Assembly: GCF_017052465.1 (NCBI RefSeq)
Contig: NZ_JAFHKT010000145.1
Location: forward strand, 221,399-285,398
Origin: Arthrobacter pascens
GTDB lineage: Bacteria; Actinomycetota; Actinomycetes; Actinomycetales; Micrococcaceae
Reading direction: 5' to 3'
Length of the DNA: 64,000 nt
Within the stretch, counting starts at the first letter, position 1, and every line of letters starts with the position of its first letter. Shown here piece after piece: positions 1 through 9,269 of this stretch. Below the pieces are notes generated by a model. That model had not been told where the DNA came from and did no database searches. It worked only from the letters and a program-made list of their open reading frames with translations. The translations under genes and the position numbers were made by a program.

Positions 1-108
1 GACAAAGGCAGTCAAGTGAGCCGGGAGCGTCCCACTGCACCAAGCTTTTACCCAGAGTACGGCGATACAATCTGGGCAGGAGCACCCCAGATAAAGGACG
101 CCAGCCCC

Positions 109-792
109 ATGCCCAGCATTTCGTCTTCCACCGGCACGGATTCCGAGCACGAGTACGCCGGCGAAACCCTGCGACCTTCGGCAGCCGCCGAGGCTGCCCA
201 TCCAGCCATGACCCGCGACCGCCCGTTCGGGTGGCTGCTGGTCATCACCGGCATCGTGGGATGGCTCGCTTCGGGCATCCTCGTGCTGGAAAAGCTGGAG
301 GTCCTCAAGGATCCCAACCACACCACCGTGTGCGATGTGAACCCGTGGATTTCCTGCGGACAGGTGATGCAGACCCCGCAAAGTTCGGTTTTCGGCTTTC
401 CCAACATGTTCATCGGCATTGTGGCCTTCGCCGTGATCATCACGGTCGGAATGGCGCTGCTGTCCGGCGCCCGGTTCAGCCGGTGGTACTGGCTGGGACT
501 GCAGACCGGCGTGACCCTCGGCTTCGCTTTCGTCGTGTGGCTCTGGTTCCAGGCACTCTATGAAATCCGCATCCTGTGCCCGTTCTGCATGGTGGTGTGG
601 GCAGCCATGATTCCCCTTTTCGTCTGGGTCACCGTCCGCAACGTTGTCCGCGGGGCCATCCCGGCACCGGCCGGCGTGGCAAGGGTTCTCGGCGACTCCG
701 GATGGATCATCACCGCGCTGCTCTACGTGGCCGTCATCGCGACCATCTTCTTCGCCTTCATCCAGGTATTCATCGGCACCTCCGGCTTCTAA
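109..792 (+). CDS. Vitamin K epoxide reductase (VKOR) family membrane protein
   Basis: Probable quinone-coupled thiol oxidase that reoxidises a periplasmic Dsb-like partner during disulfide formation. About five hydrophobic segments are visible after a soluble N-terminus. The VKOR hallmarks are present: a loop cysteine pair (Cys75 and Cys83, in CDVNPWISC), the conserved Ser93 in SSVFGFPN, and the redox CXXC motif Cys157-Pro-Phe-Cys160. The frame is open back to a GTG at 16, but the ATG at 109 has an AAAGGA about ten bases upstream and is preferred, giving 227 residues. The gene ends against a large bidirectional hairpin facing ndk. The family call is secure. The redox partner is not in the window. 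Confidence 0.9.
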   Translation: MPSISSSTGTDSEHEYAGETLRPSAAAEAAHPAMTRDRPFGWLLVITGIVGWLASGILVLEKLEVLKDPNHTTVCDVNPWISCGQVMQTPQSSVFGFPNMFIGIVAFAVIITVGMALLSGARFSRWYWLGLQTGVTLGFAFVVWLWFQALYEIRILCPFCMVVWAAMIPLFVWVTVRNVVRGAIPAPAGVARVLGDSGWIITALLYVAVIATIFFAFIQVFIGTSGF

Positions 793-801
793 GCCAAAGA
801 A

Positions 802-870
802 AAAGCGCGAACTGGCAGCTGATGCCCCCAAAATCATCTTTTGAGGGCATTAGCTGCCAGTTCGCGCTTT
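802..870. terminator. Bidirectional hairpin between VKOR gene and ndk
   Basis: Arms 802-827 and 845-870 form a 26-bp stem with one G-T wobble, between convergent genes. The outer arm (AAAGCGCGAAC) resembles the palindromes near 58.06 and 58.35 kb, so this may also be a copy of a dispersed repeat. Confidence 0.8.
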
Positions 871-877
871 GGCGTTG

Positions 878-1297
878 CTAGGGCTGGAACCAGATCTTGA
901 TCTCGCGCTCAGCCGAGTCGACGGAATCCGAGCCGTGGACCAGGTTCTGCTGGACCTTCACGCCCCAGTCGCGGCCAAAGTCACCGCGGATGGTGCCCGG
1001 AGCCGCGGTCGTGGGGTCGGTGGTGCCGGCCAGCGAGCGGAAACCCTCGATGACGCGGTGGCCTTCGAAGATCGCGGCGACCACGGGGCCGCTGAGCATG
1101 AAATCGACCAGCGGCTCGTAGAAGGGCTTGCCCGCGTGCTCTTCGTAGTGCTGCTCGAGCAGCTCCCGGGTGGCGTTGACCTTCTTGAGCTCGGCCAGGG
1201 TGTAGCCCTTCGCCTCGATGCGGCCAAGGATTTCGCCGGTCAGGTTCCGGGTGACGCCGTCGGGCTTGATCAGGACGAGAGTGCGCTCAATGCTCAC
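878..1297 (-). CDS. ndk: Nucleoside diphosphate kinase
   Basis: Transfers the gamma phosphate of ATP to nucleoside diphosphates through a phosphohistidine, balancing NTP pools in the cytoplasm. The 139-residue length is normal for the family. The N-terminus ERTLVLIKPDGV and the active-site His121 in NLVHGSDS are both present. The GTG at 1297 is chosen because GGAG lies just upstream and the protein then begins exactly at the family start, although the frame stays open about 60 codons further. It lies downstream of DUF4233 on the same strand and converges on the VKOR gene across the shared hairpin. Confidence 0.97.
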   Translation of the reverse strand: MSIERTLVLIKPDGVTRNLTGEILGRIEAKGYTLAELKKVNATRELLEQHYEEHAGKPFYEPLVDFMLSGPVVAAIFEGHRVIEGFRSLAGTTDPTTAAPGTIRGDFGRDWGVKVQQNLVHGSDSVDSAEREIKIWFQP

Positions 1298-1337
1298 AGC
1301 TGCTCCAATGCGGTTGGTTGTGGGTTTCCGGGTAAGT

Positions 1338-1802
1338 CTACGGGTTCTGGCCGGCGCCTTCATCGTGGGCTCCGTCCGAATGCGCGGCCTCCCATTCCGC
1401 CTGTTCCCGGGCCCTTTGCGCGGCTTCCCTGTCGAGCCGGATGCCGGTCCGGATCCCGTACCACCAGGCCAGGGCAAACAACGCGCCCACGAGGAACATC
1501 ATCGGCTCCACGAAACCGGCGAGGATGAGCACCAGCTGCAGCAGCCAGCCGAGGCCGACGCCCCACGGTTTGGACAGGACGGCGCAGGCCAGCACCAAAA
1601 CCACGCTCAGCCCGATGCCCACGGACAGAATCAGCACCGGGGACAGCTCGCTGCGGCGCAGTCCGAACACGGCCAGCGTGGCGAAGAAGGCCACGAAGCC
1701 TTCCAGCAGCAGCACGGTGGACGCGAACATCACCTTGGTGGACCGGCGCTTCTTCGGCATGCCCGGCCGCCATTCCCGCTGGGCTTTCGTCAGCTTCGCC
1801 AC
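1338..1802 (-). CDS. DUF4233 small membrane protein
   Basis: A 154-residue integral membrane protein of the DUF4233 type, which in actinobacteria typically sits directly behind folC. Four hydrophobic segments are visible between about residues 25 and 120. They are preceded by a basic N-terminus and followed by a charged, disordered-looking tail. The GTG start at 1802 lies three bases after the folC stop, so translational coupling is likely. No catalytic motif is visible. The function is unknown; the conserved position suggests a link to folate metabolism or the membrane, but that is inference. Confidence 0.85.
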   Translation of the reverse strand: MAKLTKAQREWRPGMPKKRRSTKVMFASTVLLLEGFVAFFATLAVFGLRRSELSPVLILSVGIGLSVVLVLACAVLSKPWGVGLGWLLQLVLILAGFVEPMMFLVGALFALAWWYGIRTGIRLDREAAQRAREQAEWEAAHSDGAHDEGAGQNP

Positions 1803-1805
1803 GGG

Positions 1806-3167
1806 TCAGGCCTCCGTTTTTCCAAGCAGGATGCGGGCATCCGCCACCAGCGTGATGGAACCCGTCACCAGCACGCCGCCGGCCAGGTCCTCGTTGGCCT
1901 CCGCCCGTTCCACGGCCCACTCGAGGGCGTCGTCCAGTTTCTCGGCGATGTGGATGTTCTCCTCGCCAAAACCGAGGTCGACGGCGAGCTCCGCCAGTTC
2001 CGCGGCGGGGACCGCCCGCGGCGAGTTCGACTGGGTGAAGCAGAATTCCTCGGCAAGGCCGCCGAGGGACTCCTTGAGCTGGCGGAGAATCTCCTCGGCG
2101 TCCTTTTCCTTGAGGACACCGACCACCACGACGATCTTGCTGAAGCTGAAGGCTTCCTCGATGGCTTCGGCCGAAACGCGGATGCCCTCCGGGTTGTGCG
2201 CAGCGTCCACGATGATGGTGGGCGCGGTGCGGAGCACCTCGAGGCGGCCCGGCGAGGTAACCGTGGCGAAGGCCTCCTGCAGCACCTCGGCGGACAGCTC
2301 CTTTTCGCCGCCCCCAAGGAATGCTTCCAGGGCGGCCACGGCGACGGCCGCGTTCTCGGCCTGGTGCGATCCGTGCAGCGGAACCATGAGGTCCTGGTAG
2401 CGCCCGGCGATGCCCTGGACGGTCACTACCTGTCCGCCCACGGCCACCTGACGGGATTCGACGCCGAATTCCACGCCTTCGAACTTAAAAGGCACCTGGA
2501 CTTCGCGGGCTTTCTCCAGCAGCACCTGTGCGGCGTCCACCGGCTGGGCCGCGCTGATGAGGAAGCCGCCGGGCTTGATGATGCCGGCCTTCTCACGGGC
2601 GATGTCCTCCGTGGTGTCGCCCAGCAGGTCCGTGTGGTCCAGCGAAATGGGGGTCACCACGGACACCTGGCCGTCGCCCACATTGGTGGCATCGGTGATG
2701 CCGCCGAGCCCCACCTCCATGATCGCCACGTTCACCGGCTGGTCGGCGAAGACGGCGAAGGCAAGGATGGTCAGGCATTCGAAGTACGTGAGCCGCGGCT
2801 GGCCCTCGGCAGTGAGTTCGTCGTCCACGATCTGCAGGTAGGGCCGGATCTCGTCCCAGATGCGCACGAACGTCTCGTCGGACACCGGGGCCCCGTCCAG
2901 GCTGATCCGTTCCGTGACCTTGGACAGGTGCGGGCTGGTGTAGCGGCCGGTGCTGAGGCCGTGGGCGCGCAGGCCGGCCTCGATCATCCGGGCCGTGGAG
3001 GTTTTTCCGTTGGTGCCGGTGATGTGGATGATCGGGAAGGCCTTGTTCGGCTCCCCCAGCACATCCATGGCGCGGAACAGCGGCGCGAGGCGGGGTTCCA
3101 TCTTGTTTTCCGGCGCCCGGCCCAGCAGCTCGGCGTAGACGCTCTCCACGGAAAATTCGTCAGTCAT
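1806..3167 (-). CDS. folC: Bifunctional dihydrofolate synthase / folylpolyglutamate synthase
   Basis: Ligates glutamate to dihydropteroate and then extends the polyglutamate tail of folates, using ATP in the cytoplasm. The 453 residues match the Mur-ligase-like FolC family. The P-loop GTNGKTS lies at residues 51-57, and the ligase motif DAAHNPEG occurs near residue 320. The start is five bases after the ileS stop, so ileS, folC and DUF4233 read as one transcription unit. Nothing unusual is seen in the coding sequence. Confidence 0.96.
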   Translation of the reverse strand: MTDEFSVESVYAELLGRAPENKMEPRLAPLFRAMDVLGEPNKAFPIIHITGTNGKTSTARMIEAGLRAHGLSTGRYTSPHLSKVTERISLDGAPVSDETFVRIWDEIRPYLQIVDDELTAEGQPRLTYFECLTILAFAVFADQPVNVAIMEVGLGGITDATNVGDGQVSVVTPISLDHTDLLGDTTEDIAREKAGIIKPGGFLISAAQPVDAAQVLLEKAREVQVPFKFEGVEFGVESRQVAVGGQVVTVQGIAGRYQDLMVPLHGSHQAENAAVAVAALEAFLGGGEKELSAEVLQEAFATVTSPGRLEVLRTAPTIIVDAAHNPEGIRVSAEAIEEAFSFSKIVVVVGVLKEKDAEEILRQLKESLGGLAEEFCFTQSNSPRAVPAAELAELAVDLGFGEENIHIAEKLDDALEWAVERAEANEDLAGGVLVTGSITLVADARILLGKTEA

Positions 3168-3172
3168 ATGTT

Positions 3173-6100
3173 TCAGGCCTCTACTTTTTCGACGGCGATC
3201 TGCAGCTCTGTGTCATCCCCGTTGGAGTGCAAGCCCAGTTCCACCGTGAGCGTTTCGGTCACCACGAGGTTTTCGTGTGCCTTGAGGGCGTCGACAAGGT
3301 TCAGAGGCGCGGAGATCGTGGTCCGGATCCGGTCGCTCACGTTGAGTCCGGCGTCCTTGCGTGCCTGCTGGATGGAGCGGACCATGTCCCGCGCCAGTCC
3401 TTCGGCCTCGAGCTCGGGCGTCACCTCGGTGTTCAGGACCACAAAACCGCCGGTGGGCAGTACTGCGGCAGCAGAAGACGCCGTTGCTGAACCGCCCTCG
3501 GACTCGGCCACCACGGTCTCGAGTGTGTATTCCTGCGGCTCCAGCTCGAGCCCGCCGGCGGTCACCACTCCGGCGTCAGAAACTGACCAGTCACCGGACT
3601 TGGAGCCCTTGATGGCGAGCTGGACGTTCTTGCCCAGCCGCGGGCCCGCGGCGCGGGCGTTGACCACGAGTTTCTGTTCGATGCCGAACTCCTCCGGGGA
3701 GGCGCTGGCGGCGTCCAGGAGGCGCACGGAGCGCAGGTTGAGTTCATCGGCGACGACGGCGGCGAACCCTTCCAGCGCATCCGCGCCGGGTGCCACGACA
3801 GTGAGTTCCTGCAGCGGCAGGCGCACGCGCAGGTTCGCTGCCTTGCGTAGGGACGACCCGGTAGAACAGATCTGCTGCACGCGGTCCATCGCCTGCACGA
3901 GCGCAGGGTTGGCCGGGAACAGGTCAGCCTCTGGCCAGTCGGCCAGGTGCACGGAGCGTCCGCCCGTCAGGCCGCGCCAGATCTCCTCGGACACCAGCGG
4001 CAGCAGCGACGCCGCCACGCGGGAGACGGTCTCGAGCGCGGTGTAGAGCGCGTCGAAGGCCTCAGCGTTCTCGTCGAAGAAGCGCTGGCGGCTGCGGCGC
4101 ACGTACCAGTTGGTGAGCATATCCAGGTAGCTGCGCAGTTCGTCGCAGGCGCCGGAGATGTCGTAGCTGTCCAGCTGGGCGGTCATGTTGCGGACCAGGT
4201 CCCCGGTGTTGGCCATGAGGTACTGGTCCAGCGTGTCCGCGTAGCCGTCGTAGCGCAGCTTCGCATCGTAACCCTGTCCGCCGTTTGCGGCGTTCGTGTA
4301 CAGCGTGAAGAAGCTGTACACGTTCCACAGCGGCAGGATGACCTGGCGCACGCCGTCGCGGATGCCCTGCTCGGTGACCACAAGGTTGCCGCCGCGCAGG
4401 ATGGGGCTGGACATCAGGAACCAGCGCATGGCGTCGGAGCCGTCGCGGTCCAGGACCTCGGAAACGTCCGGGTAGTTGCGCAGGCTCTTGGACATCTTCT
4501 GCCCGTCCGAACCCAGCACGATGCCGTGGCTGATCACGTTGCGGAAGGCCGGCCGGTCGAACAGCGCCGTGGACAGGATGTGCAGCATGTAGAACCAGCC
4601 GCGGGTCTGCCCGATGTACTCCACGATGAAGTCCGCCGGGTTGTGGGTGTCGAACCACGCTTCGTTCTGGAACGGGTAGTGGACCTGGCCGTAGGGCATG
4701 GAGCCGGAGTCGAACCAGACGTCCAGCACGTCCTCCACGCGGCGCATGACGGACTGGCCCTCTTCCGGAGTGCGGGGGTCGTCCGGGTTGGGGCGGGTCA
4801 GTTCGTCGATGAAGGGCCGGTGCAGGTCGATCTGGCCGTCGTTGTTCAGCGGCAGGCGGCCGAAGTCGGCCTCGATCTCGGCAAGCGAGCCGTAGACGTC
4901 GGTCCGCGGGTACTCGGGGTCCGTGGACTGCCAGACAGGGATGGGGCTGCCCCAGTAGCGGTTGCGGCTGATGGACCAGTCGCGGGCGTTGGCGAGCCAC
5001 TTGCCGAACTGGCCGTCCTTGACGTTCCCGGGGATCCAGTTGATCTCCTGGTTCAGCTCGGACATGCGGTCCCGGAACTTGGTGACCTCAACGTACCAGG
5101 AGGAGACGGCGCGGTAGATCAGCGGGTTGCGGCAGCGCCAGCAGTGCGGGTAGCTGTGCTCGTAGCTGGCCTGGCGGACCATGCGCCCCTGGGCGCGCAG
5201 CACCTGCGTGATGGGCTTGTTGGCCTCGAACACCTGCAGGCCGACGATGTCGTGCAGGTCGCCGTGGGCGAACAGGTGCAGGAACTTGGCGCCTTCGTCC
5301 ACGGACAGGATGACTGGGATGCCGGCTTCCTCGCAGACCTTCTGGTCGTCCTCACCGTAGGCGGGTGCCTGGTGGACGATGCCCGTTCCGTCGGTGGTGG
5401 TGACATAGTCGGCCACGAGGAACTGCCAGGCGTTCTCGGTGCCGAACTTCTCGGTGTCGCTGAAGTCGTGCCACAGCGGCTCGTAGCGGAGTCCTGCAAG
5501 CTCGGCGCCGGTATGTGTGGACGTGACGGCGGCGGCCGCGGCAGCAGCGCCAGCGGCACCATCACCGTACCCCAGGTCCTTCGCGTAGGTGCCCAGCAGG
5601 TCTGCGGCGAGCAGGAAGCTGCCCGTAACGGGTGCGTCCGCAGAGGCGGCCTTGACGCCGTTCGGCCCGGCGGGCAGCACCGCGTAGGTGATGTCAGGCC
5701 CGACGGCGAGCGCCAGGTTGGTGGGCAGGGTCCAAGGGGTGGTGGTCCAGGCGAGCGCCTGCACGCCGGCCAGCTGCCGGGAGAGTTCCGACTTCCCCGC
5801 CGTGATGGGGAACGTCACCGTGACGGTCTGGTCCTGGCGGTTCTTGTAAACGTCGTCGTCCATGCGCAGCTCGTGGTTGGACAGCGGCGTCTCGTCCTTC
5901 CAGCAGTAGGGCAGCACGCGGTAGCCGTTGTACGTCAGGCCCTTCTCGTGCAGCTGCTTGAAGGCCCACAGCACCGACTCCATGTACTCGACGTTGAGCG
6001 TCTTGTAGTCGTTGTCGAAGTCCACCCAGCGGGCCTGGCGGGTGACGTATGCCCGCCATTCGTTGGCGTACTTCATGACCGATGCCCGGCAGGCGTCGTT

Positions 6101-6514
6101 GAACTTGTCGATGCCCATGGCCTCGATCTGGGTCTTGTCCGTCATGCCCAGCTGCTTCATGGCTTCCAGCTCGGCAGGCAGCCCATGGGTGTCCCAGCCG
6201 AAGCGGCGCTCAACGCGCTTGCCGCGCTGGGTCTGGTAGCGGCCCACCAGGTCCTTGGCGTAGCCGGTCAGCAGGTGTCCGTAGTGCGGCAGGCCGTTGG
6301 CGAAGGGAGGGCCGTCGTAGAAGACGAACTCGTTGCTGCCTGGGGCGCCGCCGGGCAGGTCCGCGCTGCGCTGGTCAATGCTCGCCTGGAAGGTGCCGTC
6401 CTCGTCCCAGTACTTGAGGATCCGCTCCTCAATCTCCGGAAACTTCACGGAGGTGGATACGCCGGAGGTGTTGGCGCCCGGCGCTGCGGCAGAGGCCTTG
6501 GGGTAATAGGTCAT
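3173..6514 (-). CDS. ileS: Isoleucyl-tRNA synthetase (long form)
   Basis: Charges tRNA-Ile and edits mischarged valine. The HIGH motif is HYGH (residues 77-80), and KMSKS is near residue 675 within [13 protein letters not shown]. At about 1113 residues it is longer than the 940-residue E. coli type and fits the long (type 2) IleRS group; some members of that group are mupirocin-tolerant, which is not tested here. An alanine-rich stretch near residue 330 (GAAGAAAAAAA) looks like a lineage-specific insert in the editing region. The ATG at 6514 is preferred to an in-frame ATG at 6553 because the AGGA Shine-Dalgarno, the element controlled by the T-box leader, sits seven bases before it. Confidence 0.97.
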   Translation of the reverse strand: MTYYPKASAAAPGANTSGVSTSVKFPEIEERILKYWDEDGTFQASIDQRSADLPGGAPGSNEFVFYDGPPFANGLPHYGHLLTGYAKDLVGRYQTQRGKRVERRFGWDTHGLPAELEAMKQLGMTDKTQIEAMGIDKFNDACRASVMKYANEWRAYVTRQARWVDFDNDYKTLNVEYMESVLWAFKQLHEKGLTYNGYRVLPYCWKDETPLSNHELRMDDDVYKNRQDQTVTVTFPITAGKSELSRQLAGVQALAWTTTPWTLPTNLALAVGPDITYAVLPAGPNGVKAASADAPVTGSFLLAADLLGTYAKDLGYGDGAAGAAAAAAAVTSTHTGAELAGLRYEPLWHDFSDTEKFGTENAWQFLVADYVTTTDGTGIVHQAPAYGEDDQKVCEEAGIPVILSVDEGAKFLHLFAHGDLHDIVGLQVFEANKPITQVLRAQGRMVRQASYEHSYPHCWRCRNPLIYRAVSSWYVEVTKFRDRMSELNQEINWIPGNVKDGQFGKWLANARDWSISRNRYWGSPIPVWQSTDPEYPRTDVYGSLAEIEADFGRLPLNNDGQIDLHRPFIDELTRPNPDDPRTPEEGQSVMRRVEDVLDVWFDSGSMPYGQVHYPFQNEAWFDTHNPADFIVEYIGQTRGWFYMLHILSTALFDRPAFRNVISHGIVLGSDGQKMSKSLRNYPDVSEVLDRDGSDAMRWFLMSSPILRGGNLVVTEQGIRDGVRQVILPLWNVYSFFTLYTNAANGGQGYDAKLRYDGYADTLDQYLMANTGDLVRNMTAQLDSYDISGACDELRSYLDMLTNWYVRRSRQRFFDENAEAFDALYTALETVSRVAASLLPLVSEEIWRGLTGGRSVHLADWPEADLFPANPALVQAMDRVQQICSTGSSLRKAANLRVRLPLQELTVVAPGADALEGFAAVVADELNLRSVRLLDAASASPEEFGIEQKLVVNARAAGPRLGKNVQLAIKGSKSGDWSVSDAGVVTAGGLELEPQEYTLETVVAESEGGSATASSAAAVLPTGGFVVLNTEVTPELEAEGLARDMVRSIQQARKDAGLNVSDRIRTTISAPLNLVDALKAHENLVVTETLTVELGLHSNGDDTELQIAVEKVEA

Positions 6515-6780
6515 CTCGACATCCTGGGTTGAGCTGGTGAACAAGTGGATCATTCAGGATGCGAGGACGGCCCGTGCACTGCTGGCCGGCTTTCGCCGTT
6601 CAACGCACCGGTACCGCGGTACCACCTCACTTACCGGGACTGGAACCGCCCCGGGGGGCTGCTCCGGCTCCGGCCGCTCATTACTGCTGTGACGGGCTTA
6701 CCCGTCCGGTTCTACTGGCCCTGCACGCCGAAGGCGCGCCGGGCGTTCTTCCGGAAGCTCGCCGGTGATGGCCGGGTCAA
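6515..6780 (-). promoter_or_regulatory. T-box leader of ileS (translational type, AUC specifier)
   Basis: Read on the minus strand, an isoleucine codon ATC (6769-6767) is followed by a short stem region with CCGGAAGAA, then the conserved T-box GGTGGTACCGCGG (6626-6614), then CGTCCTCG. A CATCCT (6561-6556) is complementary to the AGGATG holding the ileS Shine-Dalgarno (6525-6520). There is no U-run terminator. This fits actinobacterial ileS T-boxes with a shortened Stem I, in which uncharged tRNA-Ile frees the ribosome-binding site. Pairings were drawn by eye. Confidence 0.9.
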
Positions 6781-6793
6781 AGCTGTTGCCACA

Positions 6794-6799
6794 AGTCTA
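6794..6799 (-). promoter_or_regulatory. Candidate -10 of the ileS leader
   Basis: TAGACT on the minus strand lies about 25 bases before the specifier region. No convincing -35 was found. Confidence 0.45.
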
Positions 6800-6884
6800 G
6801 CGGCTGTGCTCGCGGACTCCCTAACCGGTCAGGGCCGACAGAACGGTCCTCCTGCGCCGATTCCTGCCGCCACCCGATCCTGCC

Positions 6885-6890
6885 TAGACT
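6885..6890 (+). promoter_or_regulatory. -10 hexamer, leaderless start of the EEP gene
   Basis: TAGACT ends seven bases before the ATG at 6898, so transcription should start at or next to the start codon. Confidence 0.6.
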
Positions 6891-6897
6891 CGATGGC

Positions 6898-8016
6898 ATG
6901 ACCGCCTCAGCCCCCGGACCGGCCCGACAGGGCCCCGCCCGCCCGCAACCGGCCGCACCGTCACACGGCGCCGCCTTCGCGTGGCGCGTGCTGGCGGTCG
7001 CGGTCCTGGTGCCGGTGGTTTCCCTGTCGATCTTTCGCGCCGTTCCGGCCCAGTGGCCGACGCCGGTGGTCCAGCTGCTGTCCTTCACCCCATGGCTGGT
7101 GGTCCCGGCCGTCCTGGCACTGGGCCTGGCGCTGGCCGGCCGCCGCGCGTGGGTCACTGCTGTGGCCGCGATCCTGTTGGCCGCCCAGCTGTTCTGGCTC
7201 TTTCCGCTGGACGCCGGCCGCAGCATTGCCGATGCCTCCAGTTCCAGCACCGGGCTCACGGCCATGAACATCAATTCACAGTTCGGTGAAGCGGATGCCG
7301 CGGAGATCGTCCGGCTGGTCCGGGAAAACGGCGTGGAACTGCTCGCGGTGCAGGAACACACGCAGGACTTTGAGGACCGGCTGGCCGCGGAGGGCCTGGG
7401 AAGCCGGCTGCCGCACAGGATCAGCAGCCCCACTGACAACGGCGCCGGCAGCGCAATCTATGCGGCCCACCCGATGGAGCCCGTCGGACTGCTGCCGGAT
7501 ACGCCCTTCCAGATGCCGACGGTCCGCCTCACGGTTAATGAGGCCGGCCGCACCACCGTCCTGGAGGTCACGAACGTGCATGCGCTGCCCCCGGTGGACG
7601 TCCGCGTCGCGCAGTGGCGCAGCGACCTCGCGGCGCTGGGACGCCTGGCCGCGCCGGACGGTCCCGTAGCCCAGGGCGGATCAGCTGCACAGAATGGTTC
7701 GGGTGCACTGGACGGATCGGGTGCACGGCCTGCCAACCGCCTGCTGATTGGCGACTTCAACGCCACCTACGACCACTCCGAGTTCCGGGCGGTGCTCGAC
7801 GGCGGCCCGGGCCCGAAGTTGGTGGACGTGGGGACCGCGTCCGGCCGGCGGCTGACCCCCACCTGGCCGATGGAAGGCGTGCCCCTGCCGGGCATTGCCA
7901 TCGACCATCTCGTCACGAGCCCGCAGATCGCGAGCTCCGGCTATGCGGTGCACCGGGTCCCGGGAACCGACCATGCCGCGATCCTGGCCACCCTGGCGAT
8001 CCCGGCAGGTAACTAG
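6898..8016 (+). CDS. Membrane-anchored endonuclease/exonuclease/phosphatase (EEP) family protein
   Basis: Metal-dependent phosphodiesterase or nuclease fold. Three hydrophobic segments (about residues 25-115) anchor the protein. The catalytic domain follows, with MNIN, the metal-binding Glu in VQEHTQ, GDFNATYDHSEF, and the terminal IDHLV and GTDHAA motifs typical of EEP enzymes. A Gly/Ser/Ala-rich repeat (about residues 255-278, GSAAQNGSGALDGSG) interrupts the domain just before GDFN and looks like an expanded loop. The ATG at 6898 has no Shine-Dalgarno but a -10 hexamer seven bases before it. The substrate is unknown: nucleic acid, sphingolipid or phosphoinositide-type substrates are all possible. 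Confidence 0.85.
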   Translation: MTASAPGPARQGPARPQPAAPSHGAAFAWRVLAVAVLVPVVSLSIFRAVPAQWPTPVVQLLSFTPWLVVPAVLALGLALAGRRAWVTAVAAILLAAQLFWLFPLDAGRSIADASSSSTGLTAMNINSQFGEADAAEIVRLVRENGVELLAVQEHTQDFEDRLAAEGLGSRLPHRISSPTDNGAGSAIYAAHPMEPVGLLPDTPFQMPTVRLTVNEAGRTTVLEVTNVHALPPVDVRVAQWRSDLAALGRLAAPDGPVAQGGSAAQNGSGALDGSGARPANRLLIGDFNATYDHSEFRAVLDGGPGPKLVDVGTASGRRLTPTWPMEGVPLPGIAIDHLVTSPQIASSGYAVHRVPGTDHAAILATLAIPAGN

Positions 8017-8032
8017 GTCCAGCGGCGGTCCG

Positions 8033-8794
8033 TCAGGCCCGCTTGCGGATGATCTTGTGGTTGGCGGCCTGCGCGACGGGCCGGATCACGATCTGGTCCA
8101 GGTTCACATGGTGCGGGGCGCAGACGGCGTAGCGCACCACATCCGCCACGTCCTCTGCTGTCAGCGGCTTTTCCACGCCCTCGTAGACCTTCTGCGCCGC
8201 CTGTTCATCACCCAGCCGCATAAGCGCGAATTCCTCGGTGCGCACCAGCCCCGGCGCCACTTCAATCACGCGGACGTTGTTTTCGGCCTCCTCCAGCCGC
8301 AGGGCGTTGGTCACGGCGTGCTGGGCGAACTTGGCCGCGTTGTAGCCGGCGCCGCCCTCGTAGGCCACGAGCCCGGCCGTGGAGGTCAGGTTCAGGACGG
8401 TTCCCTCGCCGTGCTCCCGCAGCATGGGCAGGAATGCGCGGGTAAGTTTCATGGTGCCAAGGACGTTGACCCGGTACATCCACTCCCAGTCATCCGTCTG
8501 CGCCTGTCCCACGGGATCTGCCCCGCGGGCGCCGCCGGCGATGTTGACCAGGGTGTCGATCCCGCCGCCGGCGGTGACGTCGGCCAGGAGCCTGGCGACG
8601 TCCGCGTCCTCGGCGATGTCGGCAGGAATGGCGACTGCACCCGTCTCTGCCGCCAGGGCGTCCAGCCGCTCCTGGCGCCGGGCAACGGCGTAGACCGTCC
8701 ATCCCTCGGCCCTCAGCGCGCGGACGGTCGCTTCACCAATGCCGGTGCTCGCACCGGTAACTACAGCTGCTTTGTTGCTCGATGCCTCAGTCAT
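8033..8794 (-). CDS. Short-chain dehydrogenase/reductase
   Basis: Classical SDR of 253 residues that reduces or oxidises a carbonyl/alcohol with NAD(P)H. The cofactor motif TGASTGIG (residues 13-20) and the catalytic Ser138, Tyr151 and Lys155 (YNAAK) are present. The structural NNAG motif is VNIAG, a tolerated variant. Arg residues after the second strand (AVARRQ) favour NADP(H). It is a single gene converging on the EEP gene. The start at 8794 is supported by a TAGGGT hexamer six bases upstream. The substrate cannot be inferred from the neighbours. Confidence 0.88.
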   Translation of the reverse strand: MTEASSNKAAVVTGASTGIGEATVRALRAEGWTVYAVARRQERLDALAAETGAVAIPADIAEDADVARLLADVTAGGGIDTLVNIAGGARGADPVGQAQTDDWEWMYRVNVLGTMKLTRAFLPMLREHGEGTVLNLTSTAGLVAYEGGAGYNAAKFAQHAVTNALRLEEAENNVRVIEVAPGLVRTEEFALMRLGDEQAAQKVYEGVEKPLTAEDVADVVRYAVCAPHHVNLDQIVIRPVAQAANHKIIRKRA

Positions 8795-8800
8795 GGCACC

Positions 8801-8806
8801 ACCCTA
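8801..8806 (-). promoter_or_regulatory. -10 hexamer, leaderless start of the SDR gene
   Basis: TAGGGT on the minus strand is separated from the ATG by six bases. Confidence 0.55.
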
Positions 8807-8825
8807 ACGGCATTCGGCAAACGTC

Positions 8826-9194
8826 TTAGCCGTGCCGCGACTGCAGGAACTCCAGCAGCACCCGGGCATGGTTCACTTCCGGATCCTTGGCACCGTACAG
8901 CAGGGTCACCTTGCCCTGCCGCGCCGCGAGTTCCAGCAACTGCCCCACGGCCGGGTTCTGTTCCAGCTCCGCTTCATACTGCCCGCGGAAGTCATCGAAA
9001 CGCTCCTTCATGTGGCCGAATTCCTGCCTGAGGGGCGGCGACGGCGCGATCTCCTTGAGCCACAGCTCCAGGCCGGCGCGCTCCTTGCTGACCCTGCGCG
9101 GCCACAGCCTGTCCACCAAAACCCGGCAGCCGTCGTCGTCCGCGGGTTCATCATAGATCCGCTTGATCACGAAACGGCCGTGCGCGTTCTCCAT
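8826..9194 (-). CDS. DUF488 family protein (YeaO-like)
   Basis: A small cytoplasmic protein of 122 residues with the DUF488 pattern: a YDEP element, LVDRLWPRRVSK near residue 30, WLKEIAPSP, and a C-terminal LLYGAKDPEVNHA. The family function is unknown, and no catalytic residue is established. The frame runs open across the antisense of valS, but only this 3' segment is gene-like. Either ATG at 9194 or 9203 could start it. The first has a TAGCAT hexamer seven bases upstream and is preferred. It is divergent from valS with about 75 bases between them. Confidence 0.85.
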   Translation of the reverse strand: MENAHGRFVIKRIYDEPADDDGCRVLVDRLWPRRVSKERAGLELWLKEIAPSPPLRQEFGHMKERFDDFRGQYEAELEQNPAVGQLLELAARQGKVTLLYGAKDPEVNHARVLLEFLQSRHG

Positions 9195-9201
9195 ACCGGG
9201 C

Positions 9202-9207
9202 ATGCTA
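9202..9207 (-). promoter_or_regulatory. -10 hexamer, leaderless start of the DUF488 gene
   Basis: TAGCAT on the minus strand lies seven bases before the ATG at 9194. Confidence 0.5.
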
Positions 9208-9269
9208 CTGCAGGTGTCACGGACACCGCCGCTGCAAGAACCCGGCAGCGGCCATGAAACAATTGCTCC

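Noticed and set aside
1218..6532. Very long plus-strand frames (for example 942 codons at 1218-4046 and 861 at 3947-6532)
   Set aside because: They are antisense to folC and ileS and arise from high third-position GC; the translations are low-complexity His/Arg/Gly/Val-rich and match no family.
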